From NCBI GenBank assembly GCA_025024175.1, contig QCXZ01000086.1, positions 1,240,001-1,304,000 of the forward strand: DNA of 64,000 nt, in the 5' to 3' direction. Position 1 is the stretch's first letter. Each line of letters begins with the position of its first letter. The position numbers and the translations under genes were made by a program. Below are positions 38,354-49,847 of this stretch, one piece after another. The stretch comes from Rhyzopertha dominica. Lineage: Eukaryota; Arthropoda; Insecta; Coleoptera; Bostrichidae. The notes beneath the pieces are model-generated. The model saw nothing but the letters and a program-made list of their open reading frames with translations. It was not told the origin of the DNA and did not search any database.

Positions 38354-39576
38354 ATGTTTCGTTCTTGGGAAAAAGCTGCTACAAGTACCGCTCAGAATGA
38401 AGTTGCTGACGCTGACATGGAAGTGCAAATTGAAGAAAACAAGAGGAATCGTCGTTACCTTACCCAAGATGCCAAAGATATCATAAAAAATGTATACAAT
38501 TTTTTGATAAAAAAAGAGCGCAGTGTTCAGTTAAAAGTGGGGAAATTTCTAAAAAGAGCTTGGGATAGAAATTAAAAAAGTGATTTACCAAATGTATAAG
38601 GAAAATAAAGTTCCAACCACGGCAAGTTTGAAATTAAAGTTATTGCGAAGAGTGGTTCAGAAAATACTTAAGGAGCATCGGTTTTAATTATAGTACATTA
38701 AACCAACGTTTGTCCATAATGGAATCAACCCGACTAAAAGAATGAGATGGGATTATATAAACGAAATCAGAAGGTACCGCCAAGAAAATCGTAATATCGT
38801 ATATTTGGATGAAACGTGGTACGACACCCACGACTTGTTAAAAAAAGGTCCGACAGATGGGACAAATAACTGCGTTCTGCAAGCACCACCTTCGAGGGGA
38901 AAAAGAATTATAATTCTTCTTGCGGGATGGGTGGAAAATGGCTTATTACTGTCAGCGAAACAGATCCAAAATTGTTCTGCTGACTACCATTGCGACATGG
39001 ACTCTGCACTTTTTGAAACTTGGTTTCAGCAGCAGTTACTGCCAGGGCTACCGCCAGGATTTGTTATAGTCATGGATAACGCGAGTTATCATTCAAAATT
39101 AATGAATAAGGCGCCAACATCAGATACAAGAAAAATAGAAATAATTGATTACATGAAAAAGAATAAAATTACAATTCCGGATGGAAAAGTTACCAAAAAT
39201 AATAATAAAGAATCTCAACATACCTAAACAATATCGAGTTGATGAACTAACGAAAGGACATGGGCATATAGTTATGCATTTGCCACCGTATTATTGCGTC
39301 CTAAACCCAATTGAATTAGTGTAGAGTACGCTTAAAAAAGGAATACGAAGAAACAATACATGTCCGCGTTTAAGTTCGGGAGTTGTAGATTTAGTGCGTA
39401 GAGAGGTAAGTAGTATAATGAAAGAACTGTGGAAAAGCTGTATTAAGCATGTTATTGAAATTGAAAATAGCTATGTATCCCCGAATTTTCAAAATTTTAT
39501 AATACATGTTAATGATGATGCTAGCAGTGATTCAGAATTTGACAGTGGTGAAGATGATAATAATAAATATATTTAA
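38354..39576 (+). pseudogene. Broken DDE-superfamily transposase
   Basis: This is a transposase pseudogene of the IS630/Tc1/mariner superfamily. A plausible start at 38354 (MFRSWEK) leads into an N-terminal helix-rich part (RRYLTQDAKDIIKNVYNFL) that stops at 38573. The frame resumes by 38742 with MRWDYINEIRRYRQENRN and the first catalytic motif YLDETW (Asp at 38808-38810). APPSRGKRIIIL and LPPGFVIVMDNASYHS follow, giving the second Asp at 39075-39077, 88 residues after the first. A frameshift precedes the stop at 39225-39227. The C-terminal part reads GHIVMHLPPYYCVLNPIE, with the third acidic residue at 39313-39315, then a TAG at 39322 where the family normally has tryptophan. The tail ends acidic (DSEFDSGEDDN). 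The gap between the second Asp and Glu is about 78 residues, far longer than the 34 of classic Tc1. Confidence 0.88.
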
Positions 39577-40226
39577 GTTAAGTTGGTGTAAACTTGTTAG
39601 CCTTTTTTGTAAAAATATAATAGATGTATGTAATTATTTTTTTGTATTTAGAGCTTTAGATAAAAAATATATATTCTTATTATTTTCTTTTAAAATACTT
39701 CTCTTTTATTTACATATTTAGTTATGTTAACCGTTAACCGCATGTTTCCAATAGTTAAAAGATTGTAAAAATATTAAAATGTATTGTTTATAATTTTCGG
39801 CTAGCTCAGCATTCAACGTATTCACAGGATATAAATATTACAGGAATGTTAAAAATCAAAATAAATATATTTAGGAATGCAAGATTTTTCTTTGCATATT
39901 AAAAAATGCTCAGATGTGCATGTTGTCTAGTTAGATTACAAATTTCATTATAACGAGATATACTTTCCTTGTGCAAAATAATGTTGCTACTCATCTAGAA
40001 CTACGTACAATTCATTTTGAGACGTAAATAAAAACGATCGATGTAAAACTTCTTATTAACCGAATGATTAAAAACTACTTAGAATAATATACACTACACA
40101 AACAAAAAACGTGTTTTAAAACGGCTTAAAGCCGTCACTGGAAATTCGCAAAATCACAAAGAGAGGGTTTGATTTATGAGGGGTCGCGTGCCGTTCCAAC
40201 TGTGCCTGTAAATAAAAGGTAAATAG

Positions 40227-40267
40227 TATTGCAGGGTTGTAAAAACGGTAAGAGAGTTGCATTACTA
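40227..40267 (-). repeat. Right terminal inverted repeat of the DDE transposon
   Basis: Inverted partner of 38122-38162 with one mismatch (A against T in the middle). It is followed by TA at 40268-40269. Confidence 0.93.
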
Positions 40268-40269
40268 TA

Positions 40270-41470
40270 ATGTAATGTAAGCTGCAACCAGCGGATATTT
40301 TTATGAGGCCAAAATAGACGGTTTAAACTTGAAGCTGGCTATGACTTTGTAATTATGTCAGAACATTTTCTAACGTGGAAACTAAAATCCAGTCATTTGA
40401 ACAAAAGGACAAGCTGTGGAATCAACCTAGTCATATTTTGTAAACATGACATGCCGGCAAAGGTCAGTTTAGAAGAAACAGACAACCTTTCTTTTCTGTT
40501 TTGAAGGCAAACTAAGTTTTATTGTTCTACTATTTTGCCTTTAATACTTGATGACATACAGTTAATGGCTAATTTACATTCTTAACTCTCGCGTGATTTC
40601 TCCAGCATAATCGAAAGATTCCGCCATTCTTTGATGCCGTTATGATTCCAGATTTTATTATCCTGTAAGTCAATCCATAATCTCTATGTCCTCTAAACTT
40701 AACTCTCCCGGTATGTGCTCGGTTTTCCCACTGCGGGGAAGTCATGCTTACTGATCTGATAGGTTGTCACGTGTATAAAAAGTATGACTACGTTGGACAC
40801 TACAGCTACAGATCCATTGGTTCTATTTTTAACAACAAATTCCGTTACCCTTCCCAACAAATTTTATATTTATTTCCACCACTTCAAGCACGTAATACTA
40901 TAATCTTATTCCTAATTTTATTATACTATAGATATACAACACTAACTATTAATCTATTATAATACTAACTGTTGTGAATGGTATTCAGTTTAATTTATTT
41001 ACTGTAAAATGTATCGGGAAACAGTGAGTGCGTTTTTTGTGAGCTTTTTTCGGTTGCTTGTTTATCTCGCATTTTATAGCATTCGGTGTCGAGCTATGCC
41101 AGCAAATGTATGTGCGCTACGCGAAAATAAAAGCAATTGTAAAAGTTACTTGAGTTTTCTTTTCTTTCAAACTCAAAACATAACACTAACTATATAGAAC
41201 AACACTATCTAGCAACACAGCTCAACAATTCAGCCCAGTCTTGAGCCATGTGAGACACCAGTCTCCTTTTAATTTTGATTTGATGAAGCTTAAAACCGCA
41301 AGTACAGATGGAACGATAGTAGAAAGGAGGATCACTTCGAAAATCAGTCAACAAGCAGATATGCTTGTTGCTTACGACCCCAGGTGTGACAACATCGTTA
41401 CAAGGGGGAGGGTGTAGTTATACATGGGAAACTTGCACAAAGGTCACGTGTCGAATCGGTTTCCATAACA
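40270..41470. other. No gene recognised
   Basis: AT-rich DNA after the DDE element, with no repeat or domain seen. Confidence 0.5.
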
Positions 41471-41790
41471 CCTGAGCTTTCCCCAGAGCGATGCCGGCAT
41501 TTCTGTTATTTTTTTATTGAATATCATAGTTCGGCTGGCTGGAAGCCCTCCAAATCCTAGAGCGCCGCAGTTTGACCTGCAGCGCTGTAACTTTCAGAGG
41601 GGAGAAGGAATTTATTCGATTTCATACAGAAAATTCCAAATTCCGCAGCGCAGCGGGGAAAAAATCTCTGTTTATATTCGGCCATGCAGTGGCACGGCCG
41701 AGTAAAACGTTGCGTCGACGAACGTACGGCGAAGTTAATGTTCCGCCCAGGAATTGTCGAAACATTGTTAACATATTTGAATTTTAAGCA
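41470..41790. other. GC-richer island
   Basis: CpG-rich stretch (CGCAGCGCAGCGGGG near 41645; CGTTGCGTCGACGAACGTAC near 41708) with two overlapping + strand open frames and no domain. Confidence 0.35.
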
Positions 41791-44700
41791 GCATTTGCTC
41801 GGAATACATTATTATTTTCATCTGTTTTATCGTTGCCTTTGGATTATTTAATGAAGGAAAAGGATAACCCAAAATTATAATTTCGCCAGCAATAAGAATT
41901 TAAATTAATACAATTAAAAGTTGAAGATGAGTTAAATAAAGGATTCCATTAAACTTTTTTGTCGGCATATTACTGTTCCAAAATTACTTTTATGCATTGC
42001 AAAGCATTCATAAATAAATTTAAAACCGAAAAGTTTCTCGCAAAGCAGGTGCCCTTTAAACTACCCTCAAAGACNCCGTTCATTTCACCCCGTCTCGCAA
42101 ACTTGACAGCGTGTTACCTTATCTGCTATGTATTCCAAATAAATTCCCGACCAAAAATAAGACNTACTGCTTCATTCTCCCACCATCTCAGAAGTTAAAT
42201 NCCCATTNTAACTCGCAGGCAATTCAGAACTCTNCCTCGCTTTGTTTGCCGCTGTATTCTACTTTTTGTTCGTCTATAGACCCGACAAGTTTCGGTTACA
42301 TTACAAGCAGCTAGTGTAAATTGTGTGCCTATTTAAAGTCGGCCCCAGGAAGTCCATTTTTTGTTATTCGATGTAATTAAAGACTTTAGCACACTGGAAG
42401 GGAATTATAACTTTATTTCCTCTGCGCTGCGAACAAAGACCGATAGCGATGTACCTATCATAAAGAGGAGCTCGCGATCTCATTTTATAATGCCGCAGAA
42501 CGCAAACAAAGTTAAACAGACGCGTTAAATTTGCAGTGTTCTATTATTAAATGTTCCATTCGGATGCGTTAAATCCCTACACGATGCTCGTTACAGTTAT
42601 TGAACCTGCAGAAAACTGGTACGATTCAACGAATTAATTGATAAATAGCTTGGAAACAAGCTGATTGAAAGTGGCGATCGTTTTGAACTAGCGCTCATTT
42701 TAAAAGAACATCAAAACTGCGCTACATATTCGAAACCATTCAGCTTATAGACAAATTAAGATTGGCATGTTACGCCTTATAATCCAGATGTAGGATGTAA
42801 TAGACGCTTCAACTCTTTTAGCTGAAAATGAGTGTGATATCTTCAGGACTGTTAACAGCAGGTGGTTGGTTATGAGTGCTTTTTGCAGAGATTTTTTTAC
42901 AAATTTGAGAACCTCTTAAAGTATTATCTAAAGTTTAAGTCTTTAACGATCTTGGGAAACTTCAACATTGCCACGTCGATAGAATCTTTGGGCTAAAATT
43001 TACTATAAAAAATTACACTAGAATTACACAAAGTTCTCTTACTGTATACACAATGTTATTACTAACCTACAATCAAATAGGTTCGTATCAACCAATCTGA
43101 TGGATACTACTACCATTAAAAATGTAGTTAAATCACATGTTCCAGTACAGAAGAAACACCATGACAATCGAGTGTAACTAAATTGGTTCAATAGTAATAC
43201 AACTTACTGTGTTTTTAACTTCTTCAGCTACCAATTTTTGGATGTACATGTAAAATTTTGTATTTATCTAGTCTAATAAAAAATATATTTCAGGCTTTTA
43301 ACAAGGACAGAAAATTGTGCGAAAGCGCGACTAAATTGTGAAAATTATGTAAATTCCTGAACTACCTTTCTTTGGACTCCATATACATCATATTTTACAC
43401 TATCCCTGTGCAGTCTTATCAGACGTGCGTGCTTTCTTCCCCCTTATCTTATCAATATTCATTCGGTCGGAATCAGCTCCGAAAATTTGCTGGATGGTGG
43501 TGCAAGTGAATCTTAATTTTTAATTTTGTTAACAGGCTGCCCCTCCCGAGGAAAGTTCGACAAACTTCCGGGTCGGAGGCAGTCGGGTGTAAAATGCAGG
43601 GAAGTTCCGAACTGTCGTTGGTACCTCTGGCCAAAATAATAAGGAAGGAATTAATTCCGGAAAAACGTCGGGACCACGTGTGAATCGACAGGGTAAACTT
43701 TGATCTCCCGAATATCGGCGGATTTCTCGCGAATTATTCAAACTCGGTGATTTAGGTCCGGCACTCGGCAAACTTATCCTTTAAAATTGCTGAATCGACC
43801 GACCCCATGTAAGGAAGGGACCGATGCGATAAACCATATTAATACCGTTTGTGGTGTACCAGCTGAAGACAAAGGGATGAATATCAACCAAATACAGCTG
43901 CGACGGCATAACCCTCGGATGAAAAAAAAGATCATGCTGCTTCCCATGTTTAATGGACATTTGTCAAAACTAGATCCAACAACGGGTTCAAACTAGCTTT
44001 ATAGAAAATATGAACCACTTGCGAAACACTAAAAAAAACATGCCATTTTTATAGTTCAGTTCTGATTTGTTAGTTAGTCTTAACTGGCTTCTAGGATGGT
44101 CATCTTGGAGTTGCATTACGTGGGTTTTTGAGCTATATTTGTAGGACGTAATTTCTATGATGAAACCAAGGCCACAAACTACATTAATGGATGTAGTTAC
44201 AACTTGCAAATTTTAAATTTATGTCTAAAGGCATCGAGTAATAACAATGTTGTGTTATATTTTTACTTTGATACATTCAACATTAATTTAAAATATGGCT
44301 TTAGGATGTTCCAATACCTGCATCCAGAAACTAGCAACAAATGATGGGAGAGGGTTAGATATATTGCTAGAAATGACAACTCTAAATAACGGCATAAGTA
44401 GTCTACTTAAAAGAATTGTAAATAAGGAACAAATGCATCCAAACAAAAATGTCGTTACAGAAACTCAGCGATGATTTTGCGCGAACTTATGGTAGACTAT
44501 GTAAAACAATCAAACTTTCTATACAATATTGTCCTTAACAAACAAAACTGTTATTGATCCACCAGAAATCTTCATTTGATTATAAAGCATCGCAGATTTA
44601 CCATTTATTAATAAACTTTTTGTTCTTACCGAAATACTAGTATTTCATTTTGCAAACAAGGATTTAATTATCCCACAGGGTATACGTCGTTGTTATCAAT

Positions 44701-45310
44701 ACATAGGGTACTTGGCATAAAAAAGTAAACAAAAAATGTTAAGAGACTATAATTTGACAGCAAGTTTTATACACTTTGGAAATTGAAGCCTGGATGATAA
44801 AGGAACCCTGGAGATGCCAGTTAAGTGGTCGAAAACGCTTTTCATTTAAGTAATAAACCGAATGGAATAGCCTTCAGAGTTTCATTGTTCTCCCTTATAC
44901 ACCTCAATATATTTCCACTTGGAGTGGCTGGAATAGCGTAGAAGTATCGTTTTTGGTGCAACCCACCCTTATATTACCCGATTATCCGTTCGTCTATCTG
45001 TGGATAGTGAGATCTCGACTTCTAGACATCGGATTGACCGCAGGTTTTCGCTAGATGATAGCTCATGGTCTGTAGGCGTGATATACTGCTTCATGGGTGT
45101 CGTTAAACGCGATCTTTGATACTGAGTATGATGATGCCCGTCAAATTTTGATTAAGGCTTAATGGTATGAATGGTACAGATTTTAGATTCATTTTAACTC
45201 TCTTGTAATAAAGACTGGGGGTTCTGGACGCGAAAAACGAAACACCATGCCCGCGAAGCGCATAATTCGGAAGCACCAAGCATGTTATTACATGCCCCCG
45301 TTTGTTTCAG
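41790..45310. other. No exon recognised; presumed upstream or intronic DNA of the Dpr gene
   Basis: Five single N bases cluster at 42075-42234. Apart from the island at 43.4 kb nothing is identified. No signal-peptide exon with a donor in phase 1 was found here, although a short exon could be missed by eye. Confidence 0.5.
43420..43830. other. GC-richer island upstream of the Dpr exons
   Basis: Moderately GC-rich and free of repeats. It lies about 1.5-1.9 kb before the first Dpr exon seen. The open minus-strand frame (43771-43529) resembles no known protein. Confidence 0.35.
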
Positions 45311-45676
45311 TGTTCTCCGGCGGGGAGGCGGCCCACGTTGCGAAAAGATTCTCCGGATTATACACCGGCCCATACTTCGACCCGTCGACGGCCACAAATA
45401 TTACGACACAGCTGGGAACTCACGCATATCTTCCCTGCAAGGTTAAGCAGTTGGGCAACAAATCCGTGTCGTGGATAAGGAGGAGAGACGCTCACATCCT
45501 CACGGTCGATAGGTACACATTTATCGCCGACGACCGCTTCCAGGCCTTCCTTGTCGAGTCCACGGACACGTGGACCCTGCAGGTCAAATATGTCCAGGCG
45601 AGGGATGCGGGCCAATACGAATGTCAAGTTAGCACCGAGCCGAAAATGAGCCACTTCATCACGCTTAATGTTGTTG
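45311..45676 (+). CDS. dpr: Dpr-family protein, first Ig-domain exon (partial gene)
   Basis: This exon encodes the first immunoglobulin domain of a Dpr-family cell-surface protein. In insects these bind DIP partners and act in neuronal recognition and synaptic wiring. The frame reads through GPYFD, then NITTQLGTHAYLPCKV, VSWIRRRD, HILTVDRY and DAGQYECQVSTEPKMS. The two Ig cysteines (LPCKV and YECQV), the core tryptophan (VSWI) and the DxGxYxC signature are all present. NIT and NKS are possible N-glycosylation sites. The acceptor is a pyrimidine-rich tract ending in tttcag at 45310, and the donor is gtaagc at 45677, leaving phase 1 at both ends. The frame stays open upstream to an ATG at 45247, but the acceptor fits the family better. 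The signal-peptide exon was not found. From memory the domain resembles the dpr11/15/16/17 group most, but the paralogue is not resolved. The exon is GC-richer than its surroundings. Confidence 0.93.
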
Positions 45677-46627
45677 GTAAGCTTTTATTTTTTGACTAAG
45701 TCTCTTCCGCCCACGTCCAACCTGCAAATAAACAGCTATTTGAATTTCGGTAAAGAGATTCCTAAAAAACATTTTTACGTAGATTTTAAGGGCATTCAAG
45801 ATAGTAGTCACGTCAAAAAGACTTTCTACTTATCTGAATAGAGCTATTGCTTTAGAAGGTTGGCAAGCGACAATTGCCTTATTTACTTGTAGTTGTCACA
45901 ATTTACTTTAAGAAAAAAATGAATTTTCAACTTCATTTGCATGCAATCCAATTTGAAAATTATGAAACAGGGATATGATAGTGTGGAAGCAGCAATTAAT
46001 TATATTTGGACCTATATCCAGAAAAGCGACAACCTTTCAAAGATGTTTTTCCACCATGGTTTCTCATCACCAGTCATTAAATTCTTTCGTATTACAAGTG
46101 CGAAAAGAATATTATGGGTGAACGTATTTTGGAATGGTCACTACCCAAAATTAACACAAATATGTTCATCGCAGTGTAGCATATAAGCAATTCAGTATAA
46201 TTTGGTTAAGCTGGTAGAGTCGATACTAAAATAATGTTTTGTAGATCAGAAAAATTTTAATCCTCCATATGTAGCGGTACTTTCCTGAAGACATCGGTGA
46301 ATTTAAAGCCCAAATCAGGCTGTTAGGAAATATAAAACCAAATAATTCCCCCGCACTAGTGCAATTAGCATATCGATCCGAATAGCAGTCCGCAAGGCAC
46401 TCGAAAACAGGGCTCCCTATATACAGCCGGCAGTTATTAAGGTTAGAACCTCGTAAAACTGTAAATCCATGAGATTTTAAAGGGCATAACCCTAAATATG
46501 TTATGAGGACGCCATTGTAGCTGTATAAAGGCCAATAGTGCGAAATGCATTTGCAATAACAACCCTAGCAATAAACAGTTCCCGTCGCCCTGCTGTAAAT
46601 TCTCGCACTAAACTGTTCCATTTGCAG

Positions 46628-46927
46628 TCCCGAAGATCGAAATCATGGGAGAGAACGACATATACGTCAAAACCGGAAGCACCGTCAGCATCAAGTGCGT
46701 CATCACGCAATCGCTGGAGGAACCGGCCTACATCTTCTGGTACCATGATGGCGAACGTGTGCTGAACTACGACCGCAATGCCATCGACATCTCAATGGAA
46801 CGAATGGGAACTGACACCACCGTGGGCGCCCTGGTCATCTACCACGCCAAGCCAGATGATTCAGGAAACTATACGTGCAGCCCATCGAATCTGGACCCCG
46901 CCAGTGTCATCTTGCATGTCCTCAATG
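46628..46927 (+). CDS. dpr: Dpr-family protein, second Ig-domain exon
   Basis: This exon encodes the second immunoglobulin domain of the Dpr protein begun at 45311. It follows a 951-bp intron. The acceptor is tttgcag ending at 46627; the split codon joins G at 45676 with TC to give valine, so the protein reads VPKIEIMGENDIYVKTG across the junction. The domain has both cysteines (SIKCVI and GNYTCSPSN), the core tryptophan (YIFWYHDGE) and the DSGNYTC signature, which also contains an N-glycosylation motif. It ends HVLNG, typical of Dpr proteins just after Ig2. The donor is gtaagt at 46928, again leaving phase 1. Two Ig domains followed directly by a short tail is the standard Dpr layout. No stop codon or frameshift is visible, so the gene looks functional. 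Confidence 0.93.
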
Positions 46928-47344
46928 GTAAGTATTACGTTAGACGACGAGGCGCATATAGGTTATGGGCCTAGATGTACAGCAGTACTGTTCGGAAGAT
47001 ATTGATGCAAAGTAATTGAACACCATGCTATTGGATAACCAATAAAAAATTAGACCAAGGTTTTTGCGATCAAATAATGGTAATAGCAGTTTGTATCAGC
47101 TTGGTAGATAGTTAAAGGAAACAAATGAACACGCGGTGATGTGGACGCAACCATAAAGTAGGGGAATCTGAAGCAAAAACGAAAGACACACTGCCAATTT
47201 GTTCGTAAAAACTCAGGCAGGATCTAACAAATATGAAAGAATTAATGAATTTATGCTATCTGTACTGTGTAGAAGAATGCTAGCCTCAAAACAATGAAAT
47301 TTAACAGCCTTCGAATTCTACAGAAGGTATGTCAAACGATAAAT

Positions 47345-47797
47345 CCGACTACCATGCAGGAGTTGCTCAAGACCATAAAGAAGACGTGATACTTGTTCAA
47401 GAGATTCATACGGTCAATGTCCAAAATCTCTGCAGGTGAAGGACCATCTTGGGCTATACCCTAATTGATTCTCCAAATAGCAGTATTATTCATGAATCTG
47501 CAACTTAAGTGAGATCTGACTTAACCAATGATCACAACTAAATTAGGAGACCTCCTCATTTACAACATTTATAAGTCTCCGAATACTGTCTGGCCAGACA
47601 ACTTCTTTAGATACCACGAACATCATTGTGTCTACATTGGTGACTTCAATACCGATCATAATTTATGGGGCTACAGTGGTAACGACATGGGCGGACTTAC
47701 ACTGATGAACTGGATGGAAGAGCACAACCTGCTTCTGTTAAAAAAATTGATATTATTCCAAATTGGTGGGTTGTTTAATGGAGTAGCACGACTTTAA
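47345..47797 (+). pseudogene. Non-LTR retrotransposon endonuclease relic in Dpr intron
   Basis: This is a decayed apurinic-type endonuclease domain of a non-LTR retrotransposon, in the same orientation as the host gene and inside its last intron. In one frame EDVILVQEIHT (47380 onward) matches the conserved LLQE motif with its catalytic glutamate. After frame changes and stops, GYTLID, then NIYKSPN, and then VYIGDFNTDHNLWGYSGND (about 47630-47690) match the GDFN block with its catalytic Asp and Asn. NWMEEHNLLLL continues the domain. The open part begins at 47528 and ends at a stop at 47795-47797. No reverse transcriptase follows, because the Dpr exon starts 18 bases later. The clade (jockey, CR1 or RTE-like) is not resolved. 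Confidence 0.8.
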
Positions 47798-47814
47798 AAT
47801 GAATCTGTTTACAG

Positions 47815-47978
47815 GTGAACATCCAGCAGCAATGCAGCGCGGGAAGAACTCTGCCTCTCCGATTCCAGGATGGCCTCATCTCTCGATGGGCTTGGGTTTA
47901 GCCGCTTGTACCCCACCTAGGATTGCGCTTGCTGTCGCTCTTTCAGTGGCAGCGATCACACAGTTGCTGATAACATAA
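47815..47978 (+). CDS. dpr: Dpr-family protein, terminal exon with hydrophobic C-terminus
   Basis: This short last exon completes the Dpr gene after an 887-bp intron. The acceptor is tttacag at 47808-47814. The first two bases, GT, complete a glycine codon with the G at 47927 minus 1 kb, that is 46927. The reading is then G-EHPAAMQRG, a motif seen after Ig2 in several Dpr proteins as I remember them. Fifty-three codons follow before TAA at 47976-47978. The tail ends in a hydrophobic stretch (IALAVALSVAAITQLLIT) with no basic cytoplasmic segment after it, as expected for a GPI-attachment signal; a single-pass anchor is the alternative. Phase, motif and stop agree, so the call is strong although the exon is only 164 bp. 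The intron before it holds a non-LTR endonuclease relic. Confidence 0.88.
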
Positions 47979-48047
47979 GCATCATCCGTCGCGCTTAAGA
48001 AATTTTTCGTTTGCACATTTTAATAATTTCTGATTAGATTTTTATAT

Positions 48048-48053
48048 AATAAA
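48048..48053 (+). promoter_or_regulatory. Candidate polyadenylation signal of the Dpr gene
   Basis: AATAAA lies 70 bases after the TAA of the terminal Dpr exon, in AT-rich DNA. It is the first canonical hexamer downstream, so a short 3' UTR is plausible. The cleavage site cannot be seen. Confidence 0.5.
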
Positions 48054-48059
48054 TTTACC

Positions 48060-49288
48060 AAGAATGTGGAAACGAATAACTGTAAAATAGGAATTAAAAC
48101 AATTTCGGCATACCTAGTCAAGCTAGAACGAATTTATTGTACGTCTAGGATGGCTTGCGTCCATTTCGCTGCACTTGGAGCAAGGAAAGCTGATGATTTG
48201 GACTTCTCAGTACCGTTTGAAATAATACAAGCTTACAGTATCCACTTCAAACTGATACATATCAAGAGAAACTAAATACAACAGCATTTGAGACCAATAA
48301 ACATTAATTTATAAGAGTGTTGCCACATTTTTCATACCTTGCCTGTTCATAACATGAAACCAAAAACAATAGTCGAAGCATGGAACTAGACATATCACAA
48401 AATAGTACACTTTGTGAAGTTGGCCATTTTCCATGTTGAAACAATACCACACAATACGAATGTTTAAAACTTGCTGCAAGTGCAGAGACTATGACACGTA
48501 AACATCCTGTTCTGAATACGTTTTGAATGTGATGATCCCCTAATTAATTAGCCATCGATGTACATATGATGTGAAATTTTAAAAAAATTAAACAATGATT
48601 AAATGTAATTTTTAACTATTGGAGAGAGGTGGTGTTTATGATGAATGTAAGGATTGGACTTACGGTGTTATATTTGTGGAAGCGGTTTTCCCAGCAAGTG
48701 AAAGACTACGGTGTATTCAAGGGTCAAATTGATTAAAAATAAGTAAGCTAGTTAGATGTACGTGTAAAATTAATATCATTAAAGTTGTATTCCGGGAACG
48801 GACGAGCTGATTGTAAAAAGTATTTTTACTGTGAACAAATTCCGTTTCAATTCGATGTAACATCTTCTGCTTAAAGACACTTGTTTCAACGTTGTATATT
48901 ATTGAGGTACAAGCATAGGCAAACATTCAGTATGGCGTGTACCGAAATTTTGCTGCTGTTAAAACTATGTGACATTTATTAGCCTTAGTACCAACTCTGG
49001 CAGATCATTTACAGTTTCATTGATGTGTTATAGGTAAGAGCAGAATGTATAATCAAAACTTTATGTTAAATAAACCGTTATAATAAATGTAAACGCATAT
49101 TCACTATTGACCCTGGCCAAAACTAAAAAAGAGCAGAAACTACAAGAAACAATTACGAAGCAGGAAGAATACGTGTAATTAAATTCACCTCTGTTAGTTA
49201 TGTACTAGAACCGTACATTCATACTTTGAATTCATTGAATTCATACTTCTGCTAAGTATACTTTTTAGAACCAAAGATCACACGTTCG
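48060..49288. other. No gene recognised
   Basis: AT-rich intergenic DNA between the Dpr 3' end and the 140-bp repeat. Confidence 0.55.
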
Positions 49289-49289
49289 C

Positions 49290-49620
49290 ATTACACCGAA
49301 TGCATGGGAGCAATTATAGTAAAGAAACCGGCCAAAAAAAAGAAGAAGAAAGCCATGAAAGATGTGCCATCAAAGCAGACAGAAAATTGTCCCTCAAACA
49401 AAATACAAGATCTTGTCTATTACAGAACACTCTAGAACCCACCCAATGTATGGGTGCTTCATATGCTCCGCATTACGAAAAAACTAAGGCGGAGGAACCA
49501 GAAAGCCGCAGACCACTATCCTTTCTATGTAATAGAACATTTTCTACTAAGCACGCTCTGGCTCCAAAGATGGTAATTTGTACTGAATGCATGGGTGCTA
49601 TATATACTTCTCCAAGTCAA
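49290..49620 (+). repeat. Degenerate ~140-bp tandem repeat, three copies
   Basis: GAATGCATGGGAGCAA, CAATGTATGGGTGCTTC and GAATGCATGGGTGCTAT occur at about 49300, 49447 and 49580, in similar context. A + strand frame is open from 49300 to 49632 for 110 codons and shows the same periodicity (CMGASY and CMGAIY). No known domain is seen, so I treat it as repeat-derived rather than as a gene. Confidence 0.55.
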
Positions 49621-49847
49621 ACATCAATTTAAAAAACGAAGAAAAATACCATGAATCATGTACCATCAGAAAGGATAGACCCTACCCCTTTAACATAATT
49701 CAGCATCGTATTTATTTCTACTAGCTATAAGGCCTAGCCCCAGACAACGAAGGTTCATGTACCCTTAACGAATTAAGCTATTCCAACCTACATTTAAGTT
49801 CTTAATGTCAAAATACATTTTTTCTTTTAAGCTTGAAGCTTCAATGC

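Larger units (their letters stand above)
38122..40267 (+). mobile_element. Complete-ended DDE transposon of the IS630/Tc1/mariner type, 2146 bp
   Basis: The element is delimited by 41-bp terminal inverted repeats (38122-38162 and 40227-40267) that differ at one position; both begin TAGTAATGCAACTCTC when read inward. Weaker inverted similarity continues inward for some tens of bases on both sides. TA dinucleotides flank both ends (38120-38121 and 40268-40269), fitting the TA target duplication of this superfamily. Inside is a degraded transposase on the + strand (38354-39576). The sequence between the transposase and the right end is AT-rich with no other reading frame. Intact ends with a broken gene suggest it was last moved by an enzyme supplied from elsewhere, or that the gene decayed after insertion. 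Confidence 0.9.

Noticed and set aside
45358..45654. 98-codon minus-strand open frame
   Set aside because: It is antisense to the first Ig exon of the Dpr gene, whose splice sites and motifs are clear.
46501..46746. Open frames overlapping the second Ig exon on both strands
   Set aside because: Shadows of the Ig2 reading frame; the Ig motifs and splice phase identify the true frame.
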